Shown piece after piece: positions 1 through 9,329 of a DNA stretch of 64,000 nt. This stretch comes from CALMEC01 sp963765105 (GTDB lineage: Bacteria; Actinomycetota; Thermoleophilia; Miltoncostaeales; Miltoncostaeaceae). How positions within the stretch are numbered: position 1 is the first letter of the stretch; every line of letters starts with the position of its first letter. A program made the position numbers and the translations under genes. The stretch spans positions 992,001-1,056,000 of the forward strand of contig CAVXUW010000004.1 of assembly GCA_963765105.1 (NCBI GenBank). The letters are read 5' to 3'. The notes under the pieces were generated by a model. It saw only the letters and a list, made by a program, of their open reading frames with translations. It had not been told where the DNA came from and did no database searches.

Positions 1-1085
1 AGGGCAAGCGCAGTGACCGGGCCCGCGACCCGGGCAAGACCGCTCGCTGATGCCACCAGGCCGAGCATGCCGCCCTGGTCATCATCGCTCACCAGCTTCG
101 ACACGATCGCCGTGACGGTGGGGAACACGAGCCCGGAGCCGGCCAGAAGCGCGGTGACCGGAAGAAGGGCCCACACGTTTGTGGTGATCGCCATGAGCCC
201 AAGCCCAACGGCGGTGATGACGATACCCGCGATCATCACCGGCCACTCCCCGTAGCGGGCGACGAGCGGGCCAATGCCCTTTCCTTGCACGACGGCGACC
301 ACCACACCGATGTAGGCGAAGATGAGGCCAGTTTCGAGGAACCCGAAGTCGAAGCGCCGCTCACCGAACAGAGCAAACGTCTGCTCCATACCCACGAACG
401 CGAACGTACCGATGAAGGTGATGGCAAGCATCGCCACGATCTCCGGTCGACGGATGGCCGAACGCATCAGCTCGCGCCGGGACGACGGCGTCGAGCGACG
501 CCGCTCGGGCTCCGGCAGGCGTTTCCACGCAATCAGGAGGTTGATCGCGGCGACGGCGGCGGCCACGAAGAACGGGAAACGCTTGTCAACCAACGCGCAC
601 AGACCGCCGAGGGCGGGGCCGATGATGAATCCAATGCCGAACGCGGCGCCGATGAGGCCCATGCCCTTGGCGCGCTCGTCCCTCGTCGTGATGTCGGCGA
701 CGTACGCCTGTGCGGCCGAGTACGAGGCGCCGGCGATGCCGTTCAGGATGCGCGCCACCCACAGGAACGCCAGCGATGTCGCGAGGCCCACGAGGAGCGA
801 CGAGATGGCGGTCCCGGCCAGCGCAACGAGGATGATGGGACGGCGACCGTAACGGTCGGACAGGCGTCCCCACACCGGGGCAAAGAGAAACTGCATGGCC
901 GCATAGGAGGTGCCCAGCAGGCCGATCTCGATCGCCGATGCCCCGAGATCCTCGGCCCAGAGCGGCAGGATGGGAATGACGATTCCGAAGCCCACGAGGT
1001 CGATAACGACCGTGGTGAACACGATTCCGAGCGGAGTGAGGAAGAAGTTCTCACCCGACCGGTCGCCGTGACGGGAGCGACGCAT
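1..1085 (-). CDS. MFS drug-exporter-like transporter, 3' end cut by window edge
   Basis: Reading the minus strand from an ATG at 1085 gives about 361 residues with no stop before the window edge, so the C-terminus is missing. The protein is very hydrophobic and has the DHA1/TetA-type pattern: an N-terminal PLGIVFTTVVIDLVGFGIV helix, then the loop-2/3 signature around RLSDRYGRRP (about residue 77), and a long central loop rich in Arg and Glu between the two six-helix halves. Family members are proton-driven exporters of drugs or metabolites in the inner membrane. The start lies 8 bases after the ctaB stop on the same strand, so the two are probably co-transcribed. The substrate cannot be told from sequence. 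Confidence 0.85.
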   Translation of the reverse strand, partial: MRRSRHGDRSGENFFLTPLGIVFTTVVIDLVGFGIVIPILPLWAEDLGASAIEIGLLGTSYAAMQFLFAPVWGRLSDRYGRRPIILVALAGTAISSLLVGLATSLAFLWVARILNGIAGASYSAAQAYVADITTRDERAKGMGLIGAAFGIGFIIGPALGGLCALVDKRFPFFVAAAVAAINLLIAWKRLPEPERRRSTPSSRRELMRSAIRRPEIVAMLAITFIGTFAFVGMEQTFALFGERRFDFGFLETGLIFAYIGVVVAVVQGKGIGPLVARYGEWPVMIAGIVITAVGLGLMAITTNVWALLPVTALLAGSGLVFPTVTAIVSKLVSDDDQGGMLGLVASASGLARVAGPVTALA

Positions 1086-1093
1086 GCGGGTGG

Positions 1094-1992
<899 letters not shown>

Positions 1993-2005
<13 letters not shown>

Positions 2006-2181
2006 CCCTGTCGTGCGCTCATGACGATGAGGAGCACCAGAAACGCCGCCGGCAGAATGACCCATAGCCGTTCGAAGAACGCGCCGCCGCCCCGCGGCAG
2101 GACCGCCCAGTCCGCCCGCACCACCAGACCGGCGGCGACGAGGATGAGTGTTGCGGCGATGATGAGAACGGCGACAGACAC
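1993..2181 (-). CDS. small two-helix membrane protein upstream of ctaB
   Basis: This 62-residue reading frame has two clear hydrophobic helices (about residues 2-20 and 38-55) joined by a short basic loop. It starts with GTG and is preceded at once by a GGGGGA stretch. Its stop overlaps the chosen GTG of ctaB by 13 bases, which points to translational coupling. I do not recognise a family. Its place suggests a role in or near cytochrome oxidase or heme assembly, but that is inference from position only. Confidence 0.6.
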
Positions 2182-2228
2182 GTCCCCCGAGCATAACTCA
2201 GCCCACCCGCCAACCGAGGCGCGCCGTC

Positions 2229-2357
2229 CCGAAAGAGTGCGTGTGTCCCAGGGAGGCCATCCTCGGCGGTTTCATGGCAACGTTCGAGGACCAATCCGGC
2301 AACACGATCTACGTGCTCGACCAGTCCGAAGACGCGGCGACTTCCGACCCAAACTGA
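2229..2357 (+). pseudogene. C-terminal remnant of a VOC (glyoxalase-like) protein
   Basis: The plus-strand frame ending at TGA 2355-2357 reads ILGGFMATFEDQSGNTIYVL and then an acidic tail. This looks like the last beta strands of VOC-superfamily proteins, where a Phe-Asp-Pro-Gly-Asn-type turn comes just before the C-terminus. Nothing VOC-like can be read upstream in any frame, where ctaB and its partner run on the other strand. I therefore take it as a decayed 3' fragment. The match is short and from memory of the family, so confidence is limited. Confidence 0.4.
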
Positions 2358-2420
2358 CGGAAGAGTCTTCGCTGCCGGACGACCCGGCGCCGGACCGTAC
2401 GCGTCACTTAGGCTTACCCG

Positions 2421-3668
2421 GTGACGCACGATCTCATCGTGGTAGGTGCCGGGCCGGCGGGGCTGGGGGCGGCGCTTGCCGCCGCGCGCGACGGGGCGCG
2501 GGTAGCGCTGGTTGAGGCGAGTGACACGGTTGGCGGTCTGTGCGTCACGTTTCGCAGCGACGAGGCGGCGTACGATCTGGGTGGGCACATCCTGTTTGTC
2601 GACGGCCACGCGCGACGCGCGTGGTTGGAGGAGCTTCTCGACGGAGAGCTGGTGTGGGTCAACCGGCCGGTCGCGAGCGCGTACGGCAGGACGATTCGCC
2701 GCGGGCGGTATCTGGATCAGACGGCCGATCGCCCGGACGTGTTTGACGGCGGGCCCTCCGCCGACGAGTTCATCACCGGGCGATACGGCGGCGCTGCCGT
2801 CGCCCCATATCTCAGAGACTATTTGTCGAAGGTGGATGGGCTCGCCGTCGAGCAGATCGTTGCCGGACGGCCCCAGCGCCTGCTGCTCGAGCAAGGGGCG
2901 CCAGATGGCTTCTGGTATCCGACAGGCGGTGTGGGTCGTCTGATGGACGCCATGGCACGCGAGATCGTGAACCGTGGCGGCGAGGTGCTACGCAACCACC
3001 GGGTCAGCGCCATCCACGTCACGGGTGGCGCCGTCCACGGCGTCGCGGTGAGCAGCCCCGACGGCCCGCGCGAGCTGCGCGCCCCACGCGTGATCACCGC
3101 ACTGCCCCCAGCGCTCGTCGCGACACTCGTTTCCCCAGCCGCGCCCGCCGACATCCACCCCCGTTTGACACCGCGGGCGGCGGTGGTGGTCTACCTCTCA
3201 GTCGCCGTCGACCGCGTGAGCGACGAACCCTGGATTCAAGTGGCCGACCCCGACGTTCCGTTCAGCCGACTATTCGAACCCAAGAACTGGAGCGCCCGGC
3301 TCGTACCCGACGGCCACACCATTCTGGGCTGTGAGGTCTACTGCTCCCCCACCGAGGACGACCGCTGGTGGCCCCTCTCCGACGGCGCCCTCGGCGCCGC
3401 ATGTCGCCGGTCCATTGTCGAGAGTCTCGGGCTTATCGCCGAGACGATGCCGGTGACACTGGCCGAGGTGGTACGCCGTCCCCTCGCCTGGTCGGTGGTG
3501 CGGCTCGCGGACATGGCCTCGGCCATGCGCCCCCCCGAGTGGCTCGCGCAGATCGACGGGCTCACCGTAGCCCAGGGCGGTGACCTGATGCGGGCCATCG
3601 CCGCCGGTGAACGGGCGGCCACCGCCACCGATCAGCTGGCGCGGAGCGGGGTCGCCTCCCAGTTGTGA
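2421..3668 (+). CDS. FAD-dependent oxidoreductase (amine oxidase/protoporphyrinogen oxidase-like)
   Basis: The 415-residue protein opens with a dinucleotide-binding Rossmann motif, VVGAGPAGLGAALAAA, followed by the Glu at the end of beta-2 (VEA) and the GG-L-C stretch seen in the UDP-galactopyranose mutase, HemY and phytoene desaturase superfamily. A GGxxRLMD-like stretch near residue 173 and a C-terminal AQGGDLMRAIAAGERAA segment fit the second FAD-contact region. The reaction cannot be assigned. Start is GTG, 6 bases after a TAGGCT box, so the mRNA may be leaderless. The glcD gene follows after 18 bases on the same strand. Confidence 0.8.
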   Translation: MTHDLIVVGAGPAGLGAALAAARDGARVALVEASDTVGGLCVTFRSDEAAYDLGGHILFVDGHARRAWLEELLDGELVWVNRPVASAYGRTIRRGRYLDQTADRPDVFDGGPSADEFITGRYGGAAVAPYLRDYLSKVDGLAVEQIVAGRPQRLLLEQGAPDGFWYPTGGVGRLMDAMAREIVNRGGEVLRNHRVSAIHVTGGAVHGVAVSSPDGPRELRAPRVITALPPALVATLVSPAAPADIHPRLTPRAAVVVYLSVAVDRVSDEPWIQVADPDVPFSRLFEPKNWSARLVPDGHTILGCEVYCSPTEDDRWWPLSDGALGAACRRSIVESLGLIAETMPVTLAEVVRRPLAWSVVRLADMASAMRPPEWLAQIDGLTVAQGGDLMRAIAAGERAATATDQLARSGVASQL

Positions 3669-3686
3669 TCCGGTAACCTCGCCGGG

Positions 3687-5147
3687 GTGGCGACCACTCC
3701 GCATACGTCCGCCTCACCCACCGCCGCGGCCGGTCGTTTTCGGGCGCTGCTCAGCGATGACCGCGTACTGGACCATCCACTCGAGCGCGGCCTCTACGCC
3801 CGTGATGGCTCCATCCAATACGGCGACTGCGGCCTCGTCGTTTTGCCCGACACCACCGATGAGGTGGCCGCGTGCATGCGATTGGCCGAGGAGCTGAACC
3901 TGGCCGTCGTGCCCCGCGGGTCGGGAACCGGCCTGGCCGGAGCGGCTGTGCCGCTTGACGGCGCAGTGGTCATCTCCCTGGCACGCATGCGGCGCATCGT
4001 GGAGATCGACGACGAAACCCCGTGCGCCTGGGTGGAACCTGGGGTGCTCAACCTCGACCTCACCAACCACGTGCGCCACCTGGGCCTTCACTATGCCCCC
4101 GACCCGTCCAGCCAGCAGGCCTGCTCCATCGGCGGCAACGTCGGCACCAACGCCGGCGGCCCGCACTGTTTGAGCTACGGAGTCACCGCCCAACATGTGC
4201 TGGCCGTCGAGGTCGTCCTTCATGACGGCGAAGTGGTGATGCTGGGCGGCCTGGCCCCGGACGCCCCCGGCTATGACCTGCGCGGCCTCTTTGTGGGGAG
4301 CGAGGGCACGATGGGGATCGCCACCCGCATCTGTGTGCGCCTCACCCGCAACCCGCCCGCTGTGCGCACAATGCTGCTCGACTTCGCCACGGTGCGCGAG
4401 GGCGGCGAGACCGTCAGCGCCATCATTGCCTCCGGCGTCGTGCCGGCCGCCATCGAGATGATGGACAACGGCATGATCCGCGCGGCGGAAGCGTTCACCG
4501 GCGCCGGAATGCCCACCGACGCCGCCGCGGTGGTGCTGGTGGAGGTTGACGGAACCCCGGCCCAAGTGGCCGACGAGGCCGCCCTGGTGGGGCGCGTCGC
4601 GGGCGAGCACGGCGTGCGCACCATCCGCGTCGCCCAAAACGATGCCGAGCGTGATCTGCTGTGGAAGGCGCGAAAAAGCGCGTTCGGTGCCATGGCCCGC
4701 ATCGCCCCCAACTACTACCTGCACGACTGCGTCGTGCCTCGCACCAAACTCGTGGAAGTGCTCGACGCCATCCGCCAAATCGGCGAGAAGCACAACCTCG
4801 TCATCGTCAACGTCTTCCACGCCGGCGACGGCAACCTGCACCCGCTCATCGGCTTCGACCGGCGCGACGCCGACGAGACCGCCCGGGTGTTGCAGGCCGG
4901 CGAGGAGATCATCAGGGTCTGCGTCGGCGTGGGTGGTGTGCTCACCGGGGAGCACGGCGTGGGTTTGGAGAAGCGTGATTTCATGCCGCTCACCTTCACC
5001 GCCGTCGACCTCGAGGCGCAGGCCTGCACCCGGGCCGCCTTCGACCCTGAGGGGCGCATCAACCCGGACAAGGTGCTGCCCCGTGGCAGCCGCTGCGGCG
5101 AGATCGGCGGCGACCTGGGGAGCCTAGCGGAGGGCATGTGGGTCTAG
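3687..5147 (+). CDS. glcD: glycolate oxidase subunit GlcD-like FAD-linked oxidase
   Basis: GlcD is the FAD-carrying subunit that oxidises glycolate (or D-lactate) to the 2-oxo acid. The 486-residue protein has an N-terminal PCMH-type FAD domain: PRGSGTGLAGAAVPLDG for the pyrophosphate site and SIGGNVGTNAGGPHCLSYG for the flavin site. Its C-terminal half ends with the family hallmarks NVFHAGDGNLHPLI and TGEHGVGLEKR, which supply His residues near the active site. It starts with GTG and its last 10 bases overlap glcE. With glcE, glcF and an SCO1 gene it forms a four-gene overlapping operon. Confidence 0.93.
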   Translation: MATTPHTSASPTAAAGRFRALLSDDRVLDHPLERGLYARDGSIQYGDCGLVVLPDTTDEVAACMRLAEELNLAVVPRGSGTGLAGAAVPLDGAVVISLARMRRIVEIDDETPCAWVEPGVLNLDLTNHVRHLGLHYAPDPSSQQACSIGGNVGTNAGGPHCLSYGVTAQHVLAVEVVLHDGEVVMLGGLAPDAPGYDLRGLFVGSEGTMGIATRICVRLTRNPPAVRTMLLDFATVREGGETVSAIIASGVVPAAIEMMDNGMIRAAEAFTGAGMPTDAAAVVLVEVDGTPAQVADEAALVGRVAGEHGVRTIRVAQNDAERDLLWKARKSAFGAMARIAPNYYLHDCVVPRTKLVEVLDAIRQIGEKHNLVIVNVFHAGDGNLHPLIGFDRRDADETARVLQAGEEIIRVCVGVGGVLTGEHGVGLEKRDFMPLTFTAVDLEAQACTRAAFDPEGRINPDKVLPRGSRCGEIGGDLGSLAEGMWV

Positions 5148-6184
5148 CGCCAACCACCATCGACGAGCTGGTGGCCGCAGTGAGCGATGCTCACCGCGAG
5201 GGCCGGCCGCTGCACCCGGTGGGCGGCGGCACCCGCTCGCGGCGAGGTTCGCCACGCGCGGTCGCCGATACCCTGTCGACCACCAACCTCACCACGGTGG
5301 TCGACCACACCCCGGCCGAGCTCACCATCACCGTCGAGGCCGGACTCGAAGCCACCCTCCTGGCCGAACGCCTTGCTGCCGCCGGGCAATGGTGGCCCCA
5401 GGCCGACGTTCGTCCCGGATCGACCATCGGCGGGATCCTCGCGACGGCCGCCAGTGGTCGCGGGCGGCTACGGCACGGCCCGGTGCGCGACTCACTACTC
5501 GAGGTCGTGATGGTGACCGGCGACGGGCGGTTGGTCACCGCCGGTGGGCGCACCGTCAAGGGCGTCGCCGGGTATGACATTCCACGCCTGGCCGTGGGTT
5601 CCCACGGGTCGCTCGGCGTCATTGCCCAAGTCACACTCAAGCTCTGGCCACTCCCCCCGGCGCGCGGCTGGTTCCATCGTGAGGGCACCCTGGCCGAGCG
5701 GCTCTCCGCGGCACGACACATGCTGACCCACTCGTGGCGACCCGCGGCAGTTCTGCTGTCACCCGGTCGCGTCTCGGTCGACCTCCAGGGCCCCACCGCC
5801 GATATCAGCGCACCCGATGGCTTCATTCCGGCCGCGGAGCCGGCCGACCCCACCGGCCTCGGCCTCGTCGATGTTGGCGTACCCGCACGCGCACTGGCCG
5901 AGCTGGTTACCACCGTTGAGGCCCGGGGACTGTCGTACCTCGCACAAGCGGGAGTCGGTGCCTGCCGGGTGGGTGTGAACTCGGTCGACGACGTCCGTGT
6001 CCTTCGCACCACCGCCCAGTCACTCGAGGGTCACGCCGTCGTGGTCGACGGCTCGGACGATCTCCGCGACCGCGGGTGGGGCGATCCGCCCGTCGGCGCC
6101 GCCATCATGAGTCGCATCAAACACGCATTTGACCCGGGCGGGATCCTCCCTGCGCCCCCCGCCACCTCCCCGAGCCGCGCATGA
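5138..6184 (+). CDS. glcE: glycolate oxidase subunit GlcE-like FAD-binding protein
   Basis: This is the second FAD-binding subunit of the three-part glycolate oxidase. The 348-residue protein has one PCMH domain, with HPVGGGTRSRRG near residue 27 and STIGGILATAASGRGRLRHG near residue 95. A short C-terminal cap follows, as expected for GlcE compared with GlcD. Translation starts at a GTG inside the end of glcD, and the stop overlaps the ATG of glcF (ATGA). This strict coupling fits subunits of one complex. Confidence 0.9.
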   Translation: MGLAPTTIDELVAAVSDAHREGRPLHPVGGGTRSRRGSPRAVADTLSTTNLTTVVDHTPAELTITVEAGLEATLLAERLAAAGQWWPQADVRPGSTIGGILATAASGRGRLRHGPVRDSLLEVVMVTGDGRLVTAGGRTVKGVAGYDIPRLAVGSHGSLGVIAQVTLKLWPLPPARGWFHREGTLAERLSAARHMLTHSWRPAAVLLSPGRVSVDLQGPTADISAPDGFIPAAEPADPTGLGLVDVGVPARALAELVTTVEARGLSYLAQAGVGACRVGVNSVDDVRVLRTTAQSLEGHAVVVDGSDDLRDRGWGDPPVGAAIMSRIKHAFDPGGILPAPPATSPSRA

Positions 6185-7368
6185 GCACCACCCACGGGCC
6201 CACCCCAAAGGACATTGGCCAATGCGTGGCCTGCGGCCTGTGCCTGCCCCACTGCCCCACCTTTCGGGTAACCGGCAAGGAGACCGCCTCACCGCGTGGT
6301 CGCATCGCCGCCATGCGCGCCGTGGTGGAGGAGGGCGCACCCATCGATTCGTCGTTCATCACGATGATGGACGAATGCCTGGCCTGCCGCGCCTGCGAGG
6401 CGGCCTGCCCATCGGGCGTACCATTTGGGCGCATGATCGAGGCCGCCCGGGCAATGGCCGAGCCGCACCGCACCGGGCCCGGGAAGCTGGGTCGGCGCGT
6501 CGGCCTCGGGTTTGTGCTGCGCCACCGCTGGGCGGTGCGCACTCTGGCCATCGGCCTCGGCATCACCCAGGCCCTTCGCCTCGACCGGCTACTGCCCAAA
6601 CGACTCACCGCGGGAACGCCGCACGTATCGCTGCGCGATTTGCGCACGTCGATCCCATCGGAACTGGGTTCCGGCCCCACCGCCGCCCTGCTCACCGGTT
6701 GCGTGATGAACGTCGCGTTCCGCCCGGTCCATCGCGCCTCGATGCGCATGATCGCCGGCGCCGGGTACCGCGCCACCACGCCAGCACCCGGAGGGTGTTG
6801 CGGGGCGCTCGCCGCGCACTACGGCCAGCCCGACGCCGCCCGCACCCTGGCCCGCGAGCGCATCACAGAGTTCGAGCACGCGGAGGTGGTGGTCGTCAAC
6901 AGCGCCGGCTGCAGCGCCCATATGAAGGCGTACGGGGAGCTTTTGGCCGACGATCCCGCCTGGGCGGAACGGGCCGAGCGTTTCGCCGATGGTGTGCGGG
7001 ACCTGCTCGAGATCGCGTTTGTGCCGGAACGCCGTAGCCTCGGGCGAGTGACCGTTCACGACGCCTGCCACCACCTCCATGCCCAGGGCATCGGTCCTCA
7101 GCTGCGCGAGCTTCTCAGCACCGGGGGAGCCGAGTGTGTAGAGGTCGCTGATGCCGGGCGCTGCTGCGGCGCCGCCGGGCTGTACAGCGTCACCGAGCCG
7201 GAGATGTCCGCCATCCTCCGGCGCTCCAAAGCAGAGGCCATCCACGCCGCCGGTGCGCCACGAGTGGCGGTTGCCAACCCCGGATGCGCGGGACAGATCG
7301 CCGCCGGACTGCGTGAGATCAACTCCCACGTTGAGGTCGTCCATCCCGCCGAGCTGCTGGCGCCATGA
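6181..7368 (+). CDS. glcF: glycolate oxidase iron-sulfur subunit GlcF
   Basis: GlcF carries electrons from the flavin subunits toward the quinone pool. Two [4Fe-4S] motifs are intact in the 395-residue protein: Cys15-18-21-25 (CVACGLCLPHCP) and Cys66-69-72-76 (CLACRACEAACP). They are followed by two CCG domains, with GGCCGAL near residue 201 and GRCCGAAG near residue 327, which bind a further cluster in heterodisulfide-reductase-type proteins. It overlaps glcE before it and the SCO1 gene after it by 4 bases each. Confidence 0.93.
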   Translation: MSTTHGPTPKDIGQCVACGLCLPHCPTFRVTGKETASPRGRIAAMRAVVEEGAPIDSSFITMMDECLACRACEAACPSGVPFGRMIEAARAMAEPHRTGPGKLGRRVGLGFVLRHRWAVRTLAIGLGITQALRLDRLLPKRLTAGTPHVSLRDLRTSIPSELGSGPTAALLTGCVMNVAFRPVHRASMRMIAGAGYRATTPAPGGCCGALAAHYGQPDAARTLARERITEFEHAEVVVVNSAGCSAHMKAYGELLADDPAWAERAERFADGVRDLLEIAFVPERRSLGRVTVHDACHHLHAQGIGPQLRELLSTGGAECVEVADAGRCCGAAGLYSVTEPEMSAILRRSKAEAIHAAGAPRVAVANPGCAGQIAAGLREINSHVEVVHPAELLAP

Positions 7369-8039
7369 CCACGGCCCGCGCCGGTATCGCCATCATCGCC
7401 CTCCTGGGGCTGTGGGGCTGCGGTGGATCGTCCAACACAACAGGTGCTGCCGACACCACCGCACTTCCACCCGCGTCGGACGCCGCCATCATCGAGGAAC
7501 CGCCCGCCAAAACCGACAGCCCCTATTCCGGTGGTGAGGTGAGCCCCGTCGTGGCCTCGCCTCAGCTCGGCCTGCGTCGCTGGGATGGGAAGCGGGTACG
7601 CATCGGCGATTACGCCGGCAAAGTGACGCTCGTAACGTTTCTCTACACAAGCTGCCCGGATATCTGCCCAGCCATTGCCGACCGCTTGGTCCAGGTAAAA
7701 CGCCGACTCGGCGAGGACGGTGATCGGCTGGCCCTCGTCGTGATCTCCGTCGACCCCGAGCGGGACAGCCCCGGAGCCGTTCGGGATTTCCTGCGGAGCC
7801 ATCAAGCGCTGTCGAAAATTGATTACCTGATCGGTTCGCGCGACGAGCTGGAGCGCACCTGGTCGCGGTGGGGCGTTGCCGCACGCACCTCGCCGGACAA
7901 CCCTGACCTGATCGACCACTCGGGTTTGATCTGGGGAGTCGATCCCCGGGGGCGTCGCGTCACGTTCTACCCCGCCTCCGGAATCGGCATCGACGAGATG
8001 ACCGACGACGTTCGCGTCATGCTGAAGTCGGTTTCGTAG
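7365..8039 (+). CDS. SCO1/SenC-family copper chaperone lipoprotein
   Basis: SCO proteins deliver copper to the CuA site of cytochrome oxidase or act as thiol reductases outside the membrane. The 224-residue protein has a short signal peptide with lipobox LWGC (Cys19), a Ser/Thr/Ala linker, then a thioredoxin fold with CPDIC (Cys97 and Cys101) and the copper-ligand His185 in IDHSGLIWG. Its ATG overlaps the glcF stop, so it is the last gene of the glcDEF operon. That is an unusual partner and hints at a link between glycolate oxidation and the respiratory chain. Confidence 0.9.
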   Translation: MTTARAGIAIIALLGLWGCGGSSNTTGAADTTALPPASDAAIIEEPPAKTDSPYSGGEVSPVVASPQLGLRRWDGKRVRIGDYAGKVTLVTFLYTSCPDICPAIADRLVQVKRRLGEDGDRLALVVISVDPERDSPGAVRDFLRSHQALSKIDYLIGSRDELERTWSRWGVAARTSPDNPDLIDHSGLIWGVDPRGRRVTFYPASGIGIDEMTDDVRVMLKSVS

Positions 8040-8042
8040 CAA

Positions 8043-8702
8043 CTACCGCGCGCGGGTTACCCGTCGTCCGTCGCCGGTCGTGAAGGTCAACGCGGTGGTC
8101 TCACGGTTCCACTTCGGAACGGCCGACGAGACGTCCGACGCGAAGAGCCGATCGTGCGTCCCGTTGGCCCACATGAGGCGCAGGTCGTGGCCCCGGCCGC
8201 GTCTGACGACGTAGGCGATGTAGGTGGGGTACGGCGCCCAGGCAATCGCAACCACGGTCCCGTCCACGCGGTAGCGCCAGCGCACGTCGCCGTCGAGTTC
8301 CGTGACCACCAGCGAGCCCGACTCACCGAAGGCCGCGAAGAGCCCTGCCGGTGAGGTCACGACCGCAGTCGCCGGCCGTGAGATGCGACCCTGTGATGAG
8401 GTGACCACCGCACGTCCCGACCGTAGCTGGGCCTGAGGCCGCGGGTCGGCCGTGGCCATGATCGGCGCGACGGGTGGCGTTTTCGCGCGGGACGACCGCG
8501 TCGCATTCGATGCCACGGCGACACCCGCCGCAAGCATCACCGCACCGACAACGGCCAGAAGCGGCCGCCATGACCATCGCGCTGCGCGGCGTGGCACCGG
8601 CACCATCCCCAGCACCGCAGCGCGCGCTCGCTCGGTGGCGTCGGATGTGGGCTGCGGCCCCGCCAGGGTGTCGCGCAGTCGGCGATCGATCTCAGCAGAC
8701 AT
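8043..8702 (-). CDS. membrane protein downstream of ECF sigma, putative anti-sigma factor
   Basis: The 219-residue protein begins with a charged 40-residue cytoplasmic part (MSAEIDRRLRDTLAGPQPTS), followed by one transmembrane helix near residues 52-70. An outside domain of short beta-like repeats comes next, with WRYRVDGTVVAIAWAPYPTY and DLRLMWANGTHDR resembling WD40/TolB-type blades. Its ATG overlaps the sigma gene end by 11 bases. Gene order and topology fit an anti-sigma factor holding the sigma factor at the membrane, but no zinc-binding anti-sigma motif (HxxxCxxC) is present. The longer frame reaching 9038 is the sigma gene in another frame. Confidence 0.7.
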   Translation of the reverse strand: MSAEIDRRLRDTLAGPQPTSDATERARAAVLGMVPVPRRAARWSWRPLLAVVGAVMLAAGVAVASNATRSSRAKTPPVAPIMATADPRPQAQLRSGRAVVTSSQGRISRPATAVVTSPAGLFAAFGESGSLVVTELDGDVRWRYRVDGTVVAIAWAPYPTYIAYVVRRGRGHDLRLMWANGTHDRLFASDVSSAVPKWNRETTALTFTTGDGRRVTRAR

Positions 8703-9219
8703 CGACCACCCCCTCGCGTGAGCGCAGGTCGTTGAGCGCGCGACCAAGGCGTGAGTTGACCGTGCCGACGGGAACGTCGAGAAGCCCCGCGATCTCCGTG
8801 GGCGAGTAGCCCAGCCCATAGCGCAGTACGCACACCACGCGGCGGTCGACGGGGAGGTCGGCCACCGCAGCGAGCAGGGCCGCGTCACCGTCGGCGACGT
8901 CCCACACAGCGGGTTCGGGGAGCTCATCCATCGGCACGAGCCGCCGTTCACTTCGCAACTCGTCGAGTGCACGGTTGACGACGATGCGGTGAAGCCACGG
9001 TGCGAACGGCCGCGAGACGTCGAATCGTTCAAGCGCACTGAACGCCTTCAGCAAGGCGTCCTGGGCGACGTCGTCCGCACTCTCTCGACGCCCGACGATG
9101 GCGTACGCGGCACGCCAGGCATCGGTCCAATACCGCTCGAACAGCTCACCGGCGGCCTCCCGCGAACCCGTTCGGGCACGTTCGATCAACCGCGCATCCG
9201 GAAGCCGATTCATCTCCAC
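8692..9219 (-). CDS. RNA polymerase sigma-70 factor, ECF type
   Basis: The 175-residue protein has sigma region 2 (GELFERYWTDAWRAAYAIVG, then DVAQDALLKAF with the promoter-melting segment near RFDVSRPFAPWLHRIVVN). After a short linker comes region 4 as a helix-turn-helix: YSPTEIAGLLDVPVGTVNSRLGRA. The size is normal for ECF factors. GTG 9219 and ATG 9213 are both possible starts. The membrane protein encoded next is the likely anti-sigma partner. The genes it controls cannot be read from the window. Confidence 0.92.
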   Translation of the reverse strand: MEMNRLPDARLIERARTGSREAAGELFERYWTDAWRAAYAIVGRRESADDVAQDALLKAFSALERFDVSRPFAPWLHRIVVNRALDELRSERRLVPMDELPEPAVWDVADGDAALLAAVADLPVDRRVVCVLRYGLGYSPTEIAGLLDVPVGTVNSRLGRALNDLRSREGVVDVC

Positions 9220-9293
9220 GTAAACCCTACGCCCGATGACCTGCTTACCGTCCCGGGCGCGCCCCGGGAACTTCCGAGCGCCAACGGAGACGC

Positions 9294-9322
9294 TTGACTT
9301 GTCTATTCACTTAGTGAATAGT
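9294..9322 (+). promoter_or_regulatory. padR promoter with palindromic operator between -35 and -10
   Basis: TTGACT at 9294-9299 and AATAGT at 9317-9322 are 17 bases apart and form a good sigma-A-type promoter. A 19-base palindrome, CTATTCACTTAGTGAATAG at 9303-9321, fills the gap and covers the -10. Its 9-base arms are perfect around a central T. The expected transcript start is at or one base before the ATG at 9330, so the mRNA would be leaderless. Binding of the PadR product here would block its own operon. Confidence 0.75.
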
Positions 9323-9329
9323 TACTGTC

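Noticed and set aside
3714..4955. 413-residue minus-strand open frame opposite glcD
   Set aside because: His/Gly/Val-rich antisense shadow of a clearly recognised GlcD, with no domain or ribosome site.
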